Of a stretch of DNA of 64,000 nucleotides, positions 24,019 through 33,657 are shown in pieces. The translations under genes and the position numbers were made by a program. Location: positions 310,001-374,000 of the forward strand of contig CAWEYR010000024.1 of NCBI GenBank assembly GCA_963813345.1. The letters run 5' to 3'. The DNA is from CAWDDA01 sp963813345. GTDB lineage: Bacteria; Acidobacteriota; Blastocatellia; RBC074. The notes under the pieces are model-generated. The model had not been told where the DNA came from and did no database searches. It worked only from the letters and a program-made list of their open reading frames with translations. Within the stretch, counting starts at the first letter, position 1; each line of letters starts with the position of its first letter.

Positions 24019-25240
24019 TTACACGGTACCTGCGCGACTCACCATCTGGAGAAGCGGAAGATAGATGGCCAGAAGAATGGTGACGACGATCAATCCCATG
24101 CTGACAAGGATTGCCGGCTCGATGAATGTTGTCAGCTGCCCGAGCTTGACTTCGGTCTCAGCATCATAAAAGCTCGCGACTTCGTCGAGCATCTCGCGAA
24201 GCGAGCCGGAACGCTCGCCGACACCGATCATGTCGCTGGCAAGCTCTGGAACCCACCCGGCGGCTGCAAGGCCGTCGGAGAATGACTTCCCTTCCCGGAT
24301 CTGTTGCCCCACTGGTTCCGAGCGTCTCAGGAGCTCACGGTTTGTAATCGATTTGAGCGCGATCTGAAACGATTCGACGAGCGTGATTCCACCGGCGAGC
24401 AAGCGTCGCGAGACTGCGCGACATCTGAGCCGTAGTCATCTGTCTGACAAGCTCGCCTATGATCGGAATCTTGAGTATCATTCGATCAATCGTTCGTCGG
24501 CCGTTTTCTGTCCGTCGCCAAAGGATAAGCCCGAAGATAAGCCCCACAACGAGGGGTCCCAGCCAGTAGATATTGTCCCCGATCGCAGACGACGTGCTCA
24601 CGACCATGACTGTGATCCATGGGAGTTGGGCATTCATGTTCTCGTAGATCGTCGAAAACCGCGGGATGACAAATGTTGTCAGGACCGTAATCAATCCAAG
24701 AGCCGCGACAAGCAGAATTGCCGGATACGTCAAAGCGCTTCGAATCTTCCGGCGAAGCGCCGCCACCGACTTTGTGAATGAGACGTAGCGTCTGAGGACG
24801 TCGTCGAGATTTCCTGACCGTTCGCCCGCAAGAATCGATGCAGAATAGATTTGCGGAAACGTCTCACCCTGCGCAGCAAATGCCTCTGAGAGCGCGCTTC
24901 CCGATTTGATTCGCGCCTCGACATCCGTCAGGACAGCTCGCAGCTTTGCATTCGGAGAACGCTGCCGGAGCATTTGAATCGATTGAAGAACGGGAAGTCC
25001 TGCCTTGAGAAGTGCTGCAAGCTGCTGGTTGAAAAGCAGGAAGTCGTCTGGCTTGATTCGGATAGTGCGCTCACCGCTGCGGCGCAGGCGGACGCCCTGC
25101 ATCATCCGCGAGAGCTCAACGGAAAAGATGCGATACCCTTCCTGCTCGAGGACGCTTCGCAGTTCCAATTCGCTCGAGCCTTCGATAGTTCTGGTAACGA
25201 TCTCCCCCGAAGGCGTTCCCAATCTGCAGACGAATTCCAT
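24019..25240 (-). CDS. type II secretion/type IV pilus inner-membrane protein GspF/PilC (one frameshift)
   Basis: A polytopic platform protein of about 405 residues. The N-terminal part has EGSSELELRSVLEQEGYRI, then two repeated GspF domains: DDFLLFNQQLAALLKAGLPVLQSI and, after the frame change near 24400, SRSLATL...LAGGITLVESFQIAL. Transmembrane segments lie at SALTYPAILLVAALGLITVL, IYWLGPLVVGLIFGLILW and ILVSMGLIVVTILLAIYLPL. The family anchors the assembly ATPase and moves pilin subunits. It is the first gene of the leftward cluster F-E-secretin-G-G-G-PilM. Confidence 0.92.
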
Positions 25241-25370
25241 GACTACTGAGCCTAAAACACCTGTTTACAATAAGATAGGGGGACCACGGCGCGCTCTGAG
25301 GGCGATACCTGATCCAACCCAAGCTATTCCACGTCCAAATGTCCGTTAAGTTTCAAAAGATTAGGAGGAA

Positions 25371-25500
25371 GTGGCCAGTGGTCAGTGGTCAGTGGTCAGT
25401 GTGGGTTCGAGTTCAAGCTTTAGCTTGGAGTTGGAGGTCTAACACAAGCTAAGCTAAAGCTTGAACTCACACTGACCACTGACCACTGACCACTGGTCAC
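25371..25500. repeat. palindromic repeat, family A copy 3, in the 329-bp divergent gap
   Basis: The gap 25241-25569 between the divergent F-like and FHA genes holds one large inverted repeat. Its outer arms are three to four copies of GTGGTCAGT facing ACTGACCAC, and its inner arms are the family A core. The loop includes GGTCT as in other copies. Both transcription units must start across or beside this structure. Nothing else recognisable was found in the gap. Confidence 0.9.
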
Positions 25501-25569
25501 TTCCTACTGCTCGTGATAATCTACGCTGTCAATATTTTGTGGCGATGTTAGCCACTGCTCGGCGCGACT

Positions 25570-26313
25570 ATGTCATCCGAGAAGGCGCGGATTACGGTTA
25601 GCACCCCCGTTAGTCAACTCTGCATGAGTTTTGTTGGAGGGTTGTGCGCGGGAAAGACGGGGCTTGTGCTGACCAAGAAATCGACGATTATCGGTCGCGG
25701 GGATGATTGCGATATTGTCCTCGAGGGCGAAACCGTCTCGCGTCGGCATTGCACGATCACGCAATGGGGTTCTGTATACGTGCTGCAGGACACCAGCAGA
25801 AACGGCACGTACATCAACGGCGAGCGTGTCACTGAGGGTCAGTTGCGGGACCACGATCAGATACGTGTTGGGCAGAATCTGCTTCTTGTAAGTCTCAATC
25901 CGCGAACAGCTACGCGCGCATTCAAGAAACAGGAGACCACACCTCTTCAGACCGCCTGGGTGATCGAGCTCAAGCCTCATATCGTTATCAATGGTCTCGA
26001 ATCCGGCGTGACGCAACCATTCAGTGAGGAACGGATCACGGTTGGACGCCGGGAAGACAATCACCTCGTGCTGGACGAGGACAACATTTCGCGGCATCAC
26101 GTCGCGATCGAGCGGCGCGACGACGAAGAGTACTATATCGTCGATCTGGGGAGCGCCAATGGAACTTATTTGAACGAAGAGCGTGTTGAAAGCGCTCTAT
26201 TGCATCACGGCGATCGTGTGCGCATCGGCAACTATGTGCTTCAGGTCACTTTGCGCGACCGAGACTGCATTCTGAACTGTCTGCGGCACAGTGGTGGCAT
26301 CCGTCCGTCGTGA
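25570..26313 (+). CDS. double FHA-domain protein
   Basis: A 247-residue protein with two forkhead-associated domains, which bind phosphothreonine peptides. The first (about 40-108) has STIIGRGDDCDIVLEGETVSRRH and SRNGTYINGERV; the second (about 155-228) has ITVGRREDNHLVLDEDNISRHH and SANGTYLNEERV. The Gly-Arg, Ser-Arg-His and Asn-Gly-Thr signature residues are kept in both. It has no membrane segment and begins the rightward signalling block, 18 bp before the kinase start, so it is likely a reader of that kinase's phosphorylation or an adaptor to the neighbouring secretion machine. Confidence 0.92.
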   Translation: MSSEKARITVSTPVSQLCMSFVGGLCAGKTGLVLTKKSTIIGRGDDCDIVLEGETVSRRHCTITQWGSVYVLQDTSRNGTYINGERVTEGQLRDHDQIRVGQNLLLVSLNPRTATRAFKKQETTPLQTAWVIELKPHIVINGLESGVTQPFSEERITVGRREDNHLVLDEDNISRHHVAIERRDDEEYYIVDLGSANGTYLNEERVESALLHHGDRVRIGNYVLQVTLRDRDCILNCLRHSGGIRPS

Positions 26314-26331
26314 GCCTTGGTTTCCCAGACT

Positions 26332-28245
26332 ATGATCGGACGCATCATCGGCAACTATGAAATCGTCAGCCAGTTCGGCGAAGGCGGAATGGGTGAGCTG
26401 TATCTCGGGAGGCACACCCGTCTTGCGCGCGAAGTCATCATCAAGACGATACGAACTGAAGATTTCAGTCCCAAACAGATCGAGCATCTTCGCGATCGCC
26501 TCGAACGGGAAGCTTTCGTCCAATCACAACTCGACAATGCGAACATCGTCCGCGTATACGATTTCATTGCCTCCGGCGATACGACCTGCATGGTGATGGA
26601 ATACGTGCCCGGCCGCGATCTGCGCAAGATGATTCTGCGTGAGACAGGCCCGATTCCGGCATCTCGTGCCATTCATCTCTTCAAACAGGTGCTCGCAGCT
26701 ATCAATTACGCGCACAGCTTCGTCTACTCGGATCCGGCCGGACAGAAACATCAGGGCATCATTCACCGCGATCTGAAGCCTGCCAATATCCTGGTCACAC
26801 CGGATGACGTCGTTAAGGTGACTGATTTTGGAATCGTAAAACTCAAAGGAGTCAAAGGCGGAACGCAACTTGGCTTCAACCCGGGAACGCCCGAGTATAT
26901 GAGTCCGGAGCAGGCACTCGGACGCGAAATCGATCAACGATCGGACATCTATTCGCTGGGCGTTGTGTTTTATGAAATGTTGACGGGCCGCGTTCCGTTC
27001 GAAGATTCGGGAAGCGGGACTTCCGATTATGCGATTCGCAAAGGCCACATCGAGCTGCCCGTTCCGCCGCCATCCCAGTTCTATCCTGCAATCTCACCGG
27101 AGCTCGAGAAGATCCCTACTGAAAGCGCTCGAAAAGAATCCTGATCTTCGTTTTCAGGAAGCCCGCGACTTCTATAACGCAATTGAGGAATACGAGCGAA
27201 CCGGTTTGGCGACTGGAGCCCTTCGACCGAGCCTTCCCGGCAGACTGTTATCCAGCGGGATCGCCGCAGTTCAAGTGCCGCCGGAACGATCGTCAGCACA
27301 CTGCCGTCGACATCATCGGAGCTGCCTTCGCGTTCATCGTCTCCGCAACCATTCGTTTCAGGCAGCTATGACGCGACCGCTGCCACGGCACGATCTGATT
27401 CCCGAACCCGAGGTCAAGACAACACCGAAAAAGTGGCTATCGATGCCTGTCATCGTAGGGCTTTCGGCGTTGCTGGTAGCAGTCGTTGCCGGGATTCTGT
27501 GGATGATCCCGACACCTCCCAAACTGCCAGAGGAAACACAACCTGAGGTGGTTCCTCCCGGAATGGTTCGAATTGCCGGCAACGAGTTCACGATGGGACG
27601 TGATGACAATCCGGAGCATGATTACGAGAAGCCGGCACACAAGGTTCAGGTGAAGTCTTTCCTCATCGATGAAGCGGAGGTCACCAACGATCAGTATCAG
27701 CAGTTTGTAGACCTCACGCGACGGCAGGCTCCAACGCACTGGGTCAAGGGACACTATGCGATTGGGGCGGCGCCGCTTCCCGTAGTCAATGTGAGTCTGG
27801 TTCGACGCCAAGGCTTACTGTGAGTCATTGAACAAGAGACTTCCAACCGAGGAAGAGTGGGAGTTTGCGGCGAGAGGCACCGACGGCCGGCTGTATCCCT
27901 ACGGAAACGAGTGGAGGGAACGGTATTCAAGCGCCTCGGAGACATCCGCGCGTACCGGTACGAAGCTTTCCGGATGGCAAGAGTCCCTTCGGACTTTACG
28001 ACATGGCGGGAAATGTGCTGGAATGGACTGCAAGTGACTTTAAGCTGTACCCGGGAAGTTCGATCGAAGCGAATGATGACAATGCCGGCCGAAAAGTCAC
28101 TCGTGGCGGCGCGTTTGCTGTCGAGGCGAAGTATCAGACAGTGACTGACAGGTTTTTCTACTTCGCCGCAACCAAGAACGAATATATTGGGTTTCGATGC
28201 GCGAAAGACGCCGCAACAGCAACAGACAGACCGCCACAGCAATGA
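26332..28245 (+). CDS. Ser/Thr protein kinase with C-terminal SUMF1-like domain (several frameshifts)
   Basis: The N-terminal Hanks-type kinase has the P-loop FGEGGMGELYLGRH, the lysine in REVIIKTIR, the catalytic loop HRDLKPANI, DFGIVKLKG and GTPEYMSPEQALG. A linker and one transmembrane helix (MPVIVGLSALLVAVVAGILWMI) lead to an extracytoplasmic formylglycine-generating-enzyme-like domain: IAGNEFTMGRDDNPEHDYEKP, EVTNDQYQQF, NKRLPTEEEWEFAARG, YDMAGNVLEWT and GFRCAKDA. The paired catalytic cysteines of true formylglycine-generating enzymes are not seen near RGGAFAVEAKYQTVTDRFF, so this is probably a binding or sensing domain. At least four frame changes occur; at 27114-27116, removing one C from CCC restores the kinase frame. 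ATG 26332 is preferred over the TTG at 26317. Confidence 0.88.
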
Positions 28246-29732
28246 TTGAAGGCGCCGGTTGTCGGTCCAATCTAGCTAATTCATCTCCAAACTCACCAAG
28301 GCAATTTTCGCTGGTGCTCTCTTGCATGTTTACGGCCAGCATCGCGAGTGCTCAGGGCGTCAAAGAGCTCCCGATCGAGAAGCCCAAAGAACGCACGACG
28401 ACCGAGCAGGTGAGAGTTAAGACTCAGCCAAAGCAACAGGCTCCCACGATGGGCGTGCTCGTGGTTCTTCTGAATCCGATCGTTCCGGGCAAAGTCGTCG
28501 TCAAGAACAAGGCTGGGAAAGTGCTCAAGGAGTTGGATGCAGACCGGGAAGGCCAGGCTGAATTCCTGCTTCGGCGCAATGAGCAGTATGAGGTCGAAGC
28601 AACGTCTCCCGGATACAGCAGTGGAGTCGCCACGTCCAAAACGCTTACCGGTCAGACGATTGTACGCGTCCAGTTGAACGCGCAATCGCGCGTGCTGCGG
28701 CTTGCCAACCTGCCGCAGGGTGCTGAAGTCGTGATCGACAAGAAAGCTGTCGTGTCAGAGATGGTCGGTGGAATCGCAACCGTTGCAGGTGTCACGCCAA
28801 CAAAGCATTCACTTCTCGTTCGACATCCTGAATACAACGACTTTACCGCGGACATCGATTTCAGCCGCGTTGGAATCGGTGAAGCAGCATTGCTATACGT
28901 GACGCCCGAGCGAGCTTCGAAGCTGACGATCAACTCGAATCCGGGAGCGACGATTCTGATTGATGGGTCATTCAGAGGCCGCGTCCCGGCAAGCGGGAAA
29001 CTCGAGGTGAGTCTGGCGCTCGCCCAGGCTTCAGATCATTCGATAACGTCCGAGCTCACTGGTTACATGTCGAAAACCGTGAGAGAAAGACTCGCTCCCG
29101 GCCCGCGAGTAATCGATCTTCCGCTCGAACGGATAGCTGAAGCGGTTGGCGCGTCGGACGGGTTTGACGATCTCAACCTTTGGAGCCATCCGCCGACATG
29201 GAAGGTAGTCCTCGAAGGCAACAATCGGCGGGTGCAGGTTGCGGGAACTGCAATCGGGTTGCTCAAAGGCAAAGTGTTTCGAGATTTCGATGCCGTTTTC
29301 ACTTTCTGGATGCCTGAAAACAAGGGTGTAAGCTGGGCTCTCAAAGCGGACAGCACGGGAAAGAATTACTATCTCTTTCACCTCTCAGGGCCGAAATCAA
29401 CGAACCCTCTGCCGAACCGGTTTTACACCTATGTTGTGCGGGACGGCGCCGTTGCCTCGTCAAACACTCCCACTCCGCTGGTGTTTGATTTCACGCCAAA
29501 CACCTCGTACACGATCAACATTTCGGTGCGCGGTTACAGGATCGAACACTCGATCACATCGAACGACACGGGAGAAAAGGTCCTCCTGGGGCAGTTTACC
29601 GATACGTCAGCGACAAAGGACACACTCCTTTTTGGACAATTTGGCTTTCGAGCCTACGGCACCGAGGTCTTCCTGATCGATGACTTCACGATTGATCCTG
29701 CTAAAGAGACCGCCACGACTCGGCCGAGGTAA
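28242..29732 (+). CDS. PEGA-domain secreted or membrane-anchored protein
   Basis: The start ATG overlaps the kinase stop (ATGA), giving a product of about 496 residues with a signal-like segment SLVLSCMFTASIASAQG. It has repeated PEGA-type beta units (LRLANLPQGAEVVIDKKAV; LTINSNPGATILIDGSFRGRVPASG), followed by a C-terminal beta-sandwich-like region (DGFDDLNLWSHPPTWKVVLE; FGFRAYGTEVFLIDDFTI) that resembles concanavalin-like domains. PEGA proteins are often linked to surface or cell-wall functions; the precise role here is unknown. Tight coupling to the kinase suggests that it acts with the kinase's extracytoplasmic domain. The upstream in-frame ATG at 28197 would overlap the kinase by about 50 bp and is less likely. 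Confidence 0.8.
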   Translation: MIEGAGCRSNLANSSPNSPRQFSLVLSCMFTASIASAQGVKELPIEKPKERTTTEQVRVKTQPKQQAPTMGVLVVLLNPIVPGKVVVKNKAGKVLKELDADREGQAEFLLRRNEQYEVEATSPGYSSGVATSKTLTGQTIVRVQLNAQSRVLRLANLPQGAEVVIDKKAVVSEMVGGIATVAGVTPTKHSLLVRHPEYNDFTADIDFSRVGIGEAALLYVTPERASKLTINSNPGATILIDGSFRGRVPASGKLEVSLALAQASDHSITSELTGYMSKTVRERLAPGPRVIDLPLERIAEAVGASDGFDDLNLWSHPPTWKVVLEGNNRRVQVAGTAIGLLKGKVFRDFDAVFTFWMPENKGVSWALKADSTGKNYYLFHLSGPKSTNPLPNRFYTYVVRDGAVASSNTPTPLVFDFTPNTSYTINISVRGYRIEHSITSNDTGEKVLLGQFTDTSATKDTLLFGQFGFRAYGTEVFLIDDFTIDPAKETATTRPR

Positions 29733-29752
29733 GATACCGAACCTCCTTCCCT

Positions 29753-31172
29753 ATGGCCAAAAAAACACGCCAAGAGACCGAGCGTAAACGCGATCTCAAA
29801 GCTGCCTCAAACATCGAAGCTAAAGATGATTCCGATCGCGAGTCAATTCGCTCCGTGGTTCAAGGACGAGATTTCACGGCGGGTTGCTACACGGCGTGTC
29901 GGCAAGGGGCTCGCATTGGCTTCGGGTTTGGGGATTGCGGGCCTGGCGATCTACAAATTTTCAGCAGGGAGTGATGACGACGTTTCGCTCGACTCACTCG
30001 AGTTGCAGCGCCGCGAGGGATGGAATGTCGGTTCGACTGCGAAGCCACTCACATTCTCTCCGGGGACTCAGAAACAGCTTGACAGTCTGGGACGAGCGGA
30101 CTGGAAAGAGTTTCTTGAGCCGACACGATTGATTGCGGCCGTACAGCCGGCAAGTGCAACGTGGCAGCCATTCTTCGTGCCGACTTTGATTCAGGGACTC
30201 TCGCAATCGAGCTTGCGAGAGCAGCTCACACCGCTTTCGACGCCTGCTATGACCGAAGCCTGGAATCGGGCTCAGGGTCTTGGCGAACTGATCGGACAGT
30301 CACAAAATGCAACCGAAACGTTGCTTATTACGGATCTTCCGGGACCGATGAGCGTCGCCGTTGGGGCGTCGCTCGCTGATAAGCTCGCCCTTGTACCCCT
30401 GTTCGACAACTGGCCACACCCGCTCGGCGTGGTACGGTCGCACGAAACCCTCGCGGCTCTCGTGAACTACGCTCGTGAAGTCGAAGAGAAGAAGGCTAAG
30501 CTTCCGGCAAGTGCTCCTGCAATCATGCTGCTCGATAGTGACCGCCTCGCGCCTTACCAGGATGCAGACTCTCAGTTCGACAATCGCTACACGGCGAAAA
30601 TCCCTCCGGTTGATGAGCTCAAAAAACGTGGAATAAAGAGTGTGATCTATGTGGTTCCAAATGAAGCTCGGAAAGAGGAGCTGGATGATCTCAATGACGA
30701 ATTCGTAGACTGGCAGAAGAACGGCATCGAAGTCAGAATGCTCCAGCTCGATGACTTCAAGCCCTACGATGAGACCGTCGCAACTACGAGTGCAGCCGGA
30801 GCTCCGGTTGTCGCGCCCGAGCGTCACTATTACTACGGCGGCTCTCCGCTTATGCACTGGTGGTTCTTCAGCCACTATATGTATCGCCCATATCCAACCG
30901 TACTTGTGACTCGAGGGGGACGGAACGTTCCTCTTGGGCGTCCGCCGAGTTCAGTTTCGCCGCCACCTTCGACGCGTGCTCAAAACTACCGCCCCGTATC
31001 ACGGTCAACCATGTTTGCTTCATCGCGCGTTGGTGGAGCCGGCGGAGTCGGAAGAACGCGGCCGAGCGGATTCGGCAGATCCAGCGTGCGCGTGTCCGGC
31101 GGGCGCGTTACTGGAACCCGGGCCGGAAGGTCCGGATCATGGGGTCGCAGTAGTGGCTGGTTTGGCGGTTAG
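29753..31172 (+). CDS. unknown membrane protein with Gly/Arg/Ser-rich tail (one frameshift)
   Basis: Not recognised. The leader MAKKTRQETERKRDLKAASN is in a different frame from the main part, and a change near 29850 joins them (RESIRS to PWFKDEISRRVATRR), giving about 470 residues. A hydrophobic stretch VGKGLALASGLGIAGLAIYKF may be a membrane anchor. The middle has a helical region with LLITDLPGPMSVAVGASLADKL and RGIKSVIYVVPNEARKEELDDL. A Tyr/Trp-rich patch (YYYGGSPLMHWWFFSHYMY) and a low-complexity tail rich in Gly, Arg and Ser end it. It follows the PEGA gene by 20 bp and likely belongs to the same transcription unit. Confidence 0.7.
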
Positions 31173-31193
31173 TATGGAGTTCACCTCGAACTT

Positions 31194-31988
31194 ATGGCGA
31201 CAGGAACTTTTATTTTCCTCATACTGATTCTCGGCGCGGTTATGGCTACCGGAATCTTCCTTGCCACGCGTGGATCGAAGCAGATCAGCCAGTCCAGGCG
31301 ATCATTTCTAAAGGCCCGCAAGGATGACGAAGGTGGACATGCAATCTTCTTCGGCATTCAGATCGTCGTTCAGGTCTTCGGCAGCGACGACTTGCGCGCG
31401 CACTTCGAAAAGTTGATTCAGGCGGAGGATGAGACTGATACCGCGGCTGAGAAGAGGCGATTCGTCAAATCGGTCGCATCGCTCCTGACCGAGAACCAGT
31501 ATGCATGGGAGTATGGATTCTGGGAGTTTCTGGACGAGACTGAATCGGCGATCGGTTCCTTCAACCAATGGCGGAATGAGATCGAAGCCTCGATGGCAAC
31601 CGAGCCGGCGGAACTTGGAACCGAGGTCGACCGCCTTAACCGTTTTTCAGATCACAAGGAATTCGTCATCGTGACTCTGCTCATGCTGATAGACAATCGG
31701 GATGAACCTGTCATTGATGACGTCGGCGACTATGACTTCAGACCTACCTGTGCCCAACTCGCAGCGCCCTTTCGTGACAAGGTAAATTCGCTGCAGAAAT
31801 CTGAATACTGGAGCGTCGCTACTTTCGGTGATCTGCTCGAGCAGGTGCGGGCTCTCGACCCTCGCGTCATCGAACGCGACGCGATTTACATCTATCCCGG
31901 TTCGGCTCAGGATGGACTTTCATCGCTCGACCTTCTCGGCGATAGTGGCTGGAAGTATCTGACAGAACATTCATTCAGACTGCAGTAA
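31194..31988 (+). CDS. unknown single-pass membrane protein
   Basis: Not recognised. A 264-residue protein with an N-terminal membrane helix (FIFLILILGAVMATGIFLAT) and a soluble, acidic, mainly helical domain (LRAHFEKLIQAEDETDTAAEKRR; ESAIGSFNQWRNEIEASMA; FVIVTLLMLIDNRDEP). It lies 21 bp after the Gly/Arg-rich protein and 11 bp before pgm. The pair looks like a membrane module attached to the FHA-kinase-PEGA block. No cysteine or catalytic motif stands out. Confidence 0.75.
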   Translation: MATGTFIFLILILGAVMATGIFLATRGSKQISQSRRSFLKARKDDEGGHAIFFGIQIVVQVFGSDDLRAHFEKLIQAEDETDTAAEKRRFVKSVASLLTENQYAWEYGFWEFLDETESAIGSFNQWRNEIEASMATEPAELGTEVDRLNRFSDHKEFVIVTLLMLIDNRDEPVIDDVGDYDFRPTCAQLAAPFRDKVNSLQKSEYWSVATFGDLLEQVRALDPRVIERDAIYIYPGSAQDGLSSLDLLGDSGWKYLTEHSFRLQ

Positions 31989-31999
31989 CGAGATAGTAG

Positions 32000-33643
32000 A
32001 TGTCCACCCATCCTCTAGCTGGGAAAGCTGCTCCTTCCGAGTTGCTGATCGATGTTGCAAGTCTCGAGAACGACTACTACGTTCTCGAACCTGATCCTGA
32101 CAATCCCGCGAATCTTGTAAGCTTTGGAACAAGCGGACATCGTGGAAGTTCGAGCACGCGCAGTTTCAATGAAGCACACATCCTGGCCATCACGCAGGCC
32201 ATATGCGAATACCGGCGGCAGAACGGAATCCCTGGTCCTGTCCTAATCGGTAAGGACACCCACGCACTGTCGCGCCCGGCCGAGCGAACCGCAATCGAAG
32301 TTCTTGTGGCAAACGAAGTCGAGACGATCCTTCAGAAGGATGACGGCTTTACGCCAACCCCGTCGATCTCGCGAGCGATACTCGCCCACAACGTGGGACG
32401 AAGTGACAACCTGGCTGATGGGATAGTCATTACACCTTCACACAACCCGCCCTCAGATGGCGGCTTCAAGTACAATCCACCAGACGGTGGACCTGCCGAT
32501 ACGGACGTCACCAACTGGATACAGAACAGAGCGAACCAGTTCCTCAAAGAAAAGCTCCGAGCGATCAAGCGAGTCGCGTATGAGACCGCATTACGATCTG
32601 ACTTCGTAATACAAAGTGACTTTTTGACACCTTACGTGGACGACCTCGACGCTGTCATCGACTTCGAAGTCATCCGTAACTCGGGTCTAAAAATCGGCGT
32701 TGACCCGATGGGAGGTGCAGCGGTTCATTACTGGCCCTACATTGCCCAACGATTCGGTCTCGATCTTACCGTCGTCAACCCGTCTGTCGATCCGAGATTC
32801 GCATTCATGCCTTTAGACCACGACGGTAAGATCCGCATGGACTGCTCGAGTCCCTTTGCGATGGCGGGACTCGTCAAGCTGAAGGACTCTTTTGACATTG
32901 CTTTCGGCAATGACGCCGACACAGACAGGCATGGAATCGTTACCCCATCGTCCGGGCTGATGAACCCCAACCATTATCTCGCGGTGGCAATCAGGTATCT
33001 GCTGACGCATCGACCCGCGTGGCCCGTGCGTGCGAGCGTCGGGAAGACACTTGTGAGCAGCAATCTCATCGATCGTGTAGTCGACAGCTTTGGACGAAAG
33101 CTGTTTGAGGTTCCTGTAGGTTTCAAGTGGTTTGTGCAAGGCCTTCTTGATGGCACTTGTTGTTTCGGAGGTGAGGAGAGTGCAGGCGCGAGTTTTCTTC
33201 GCCGCAACGGAACCGTCTGGACGACCGACAAAGACGGCATCATCCTTGGACTTTTGGCTGCTGAGATAACGGCGAGCACAGGGCGAGATCCGGGTCTCCA
33301 TTATGGCGAACTGACGTCGCAGTTCGGAACACCGTTCTATCGACGCGTCGATCAACCGGTAACTCCTGAGGAGAAGGCAGCGTTCAAGCACCTTTCCGCT
33401 GAGAGAGTAACGGCACACGAGTTGGCCGGTGACCCGATCACGAACAAGCTCACTCACGCGCCGGGCAATGGCGCGAGCATCGGCGGACTGAAAGTTGTAA
33501 CCCGCAACGGTTGGTTTGCGGCACGACCATCTGGAACCGAAAGCCTGTTCAAGCTGTACGCGGAGAGCTTTGTCGATGAAACGCATCTATCACGAATGAT
33601 CGAGGACGCCAGAAGTATCGTGGCCCGGGCCCTGGAAACGTAA
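32000..33643 (+). CDS. pgm: phosphoglucomutase, alpha-D-glucose specific
   Basis: Intact 547-residue enzyme interconverting glucose-1-phosphate and glucose-6-phosphate. It shows the phosphoserine loop TPSHNPPSDGGFKYNPPDGG, the metal loop GNDADTDRHG, the sugar-binding GGEESAGASF and the phosphate-binding RPSGTE near the end. Length and N-terminus (SFGTSGHRGSS) match the bacterial single-substrate pgm type rather than phosphomannomutase. It is followed 14 bp later by pgi; with glgC at 49.5 kb these connect glycolysis to glycogen synthesis. Confidence 0.96.
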   Translation: MSTHPLAGKAAPSELLIDVASLENDYYVLEPDPDNPANLVSFGTSGHRGSSSTRSFNEAHILAITQAICEYRRQNGIPGPVLIGKDTHALSRPAERTAIEVLVANEVETILQKDDGFTPTPSISRAILAHNVGRSDNLADGIVITPSHNPPSDGGFKYNPPDGGPADTDVTNWIQNRANQFLKEKLRAIKRVAYETALRSDFVIQSDFLTPYVDDLDAVIDFEVIRNSGLKIGVDPMGGAAVHYWPYIAQRFGLDLTVVNPSVDPRFAFMPLDHDGKIRMDCSSPFAMAGLVKLKDSFDIAFGNDADTDRHGIVTPSSGLMNPNHYLAVAIRYLLTHRPAWPVRASVGKTLVSSNLIDRVVDSFGRKLFEVPVGFKWFVQGLLDGTCCFGGEESAGASFLRRNGTVWTTDKDGIILGLLAAEITASTGRDPGLHYGELTSQFGTPFYRRVDQPVTPEEKAAFKHLSAERVTAHELAGDPITNKLTHAPGNGASIGGLKVVTRNGWFAARPSGTESLFKLYAESFVDETHLSRMIEDARSIVARALET

Positions 33644-33657
33644 GGAGATAGACACAA

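Noticed and set aside
25371..25500. Tandem GTGGTCAGT units as a possible CRISPR array
   Set aside because: The units are contiguous and form an inverted repeat; there are no unique spacers and no cas genes.
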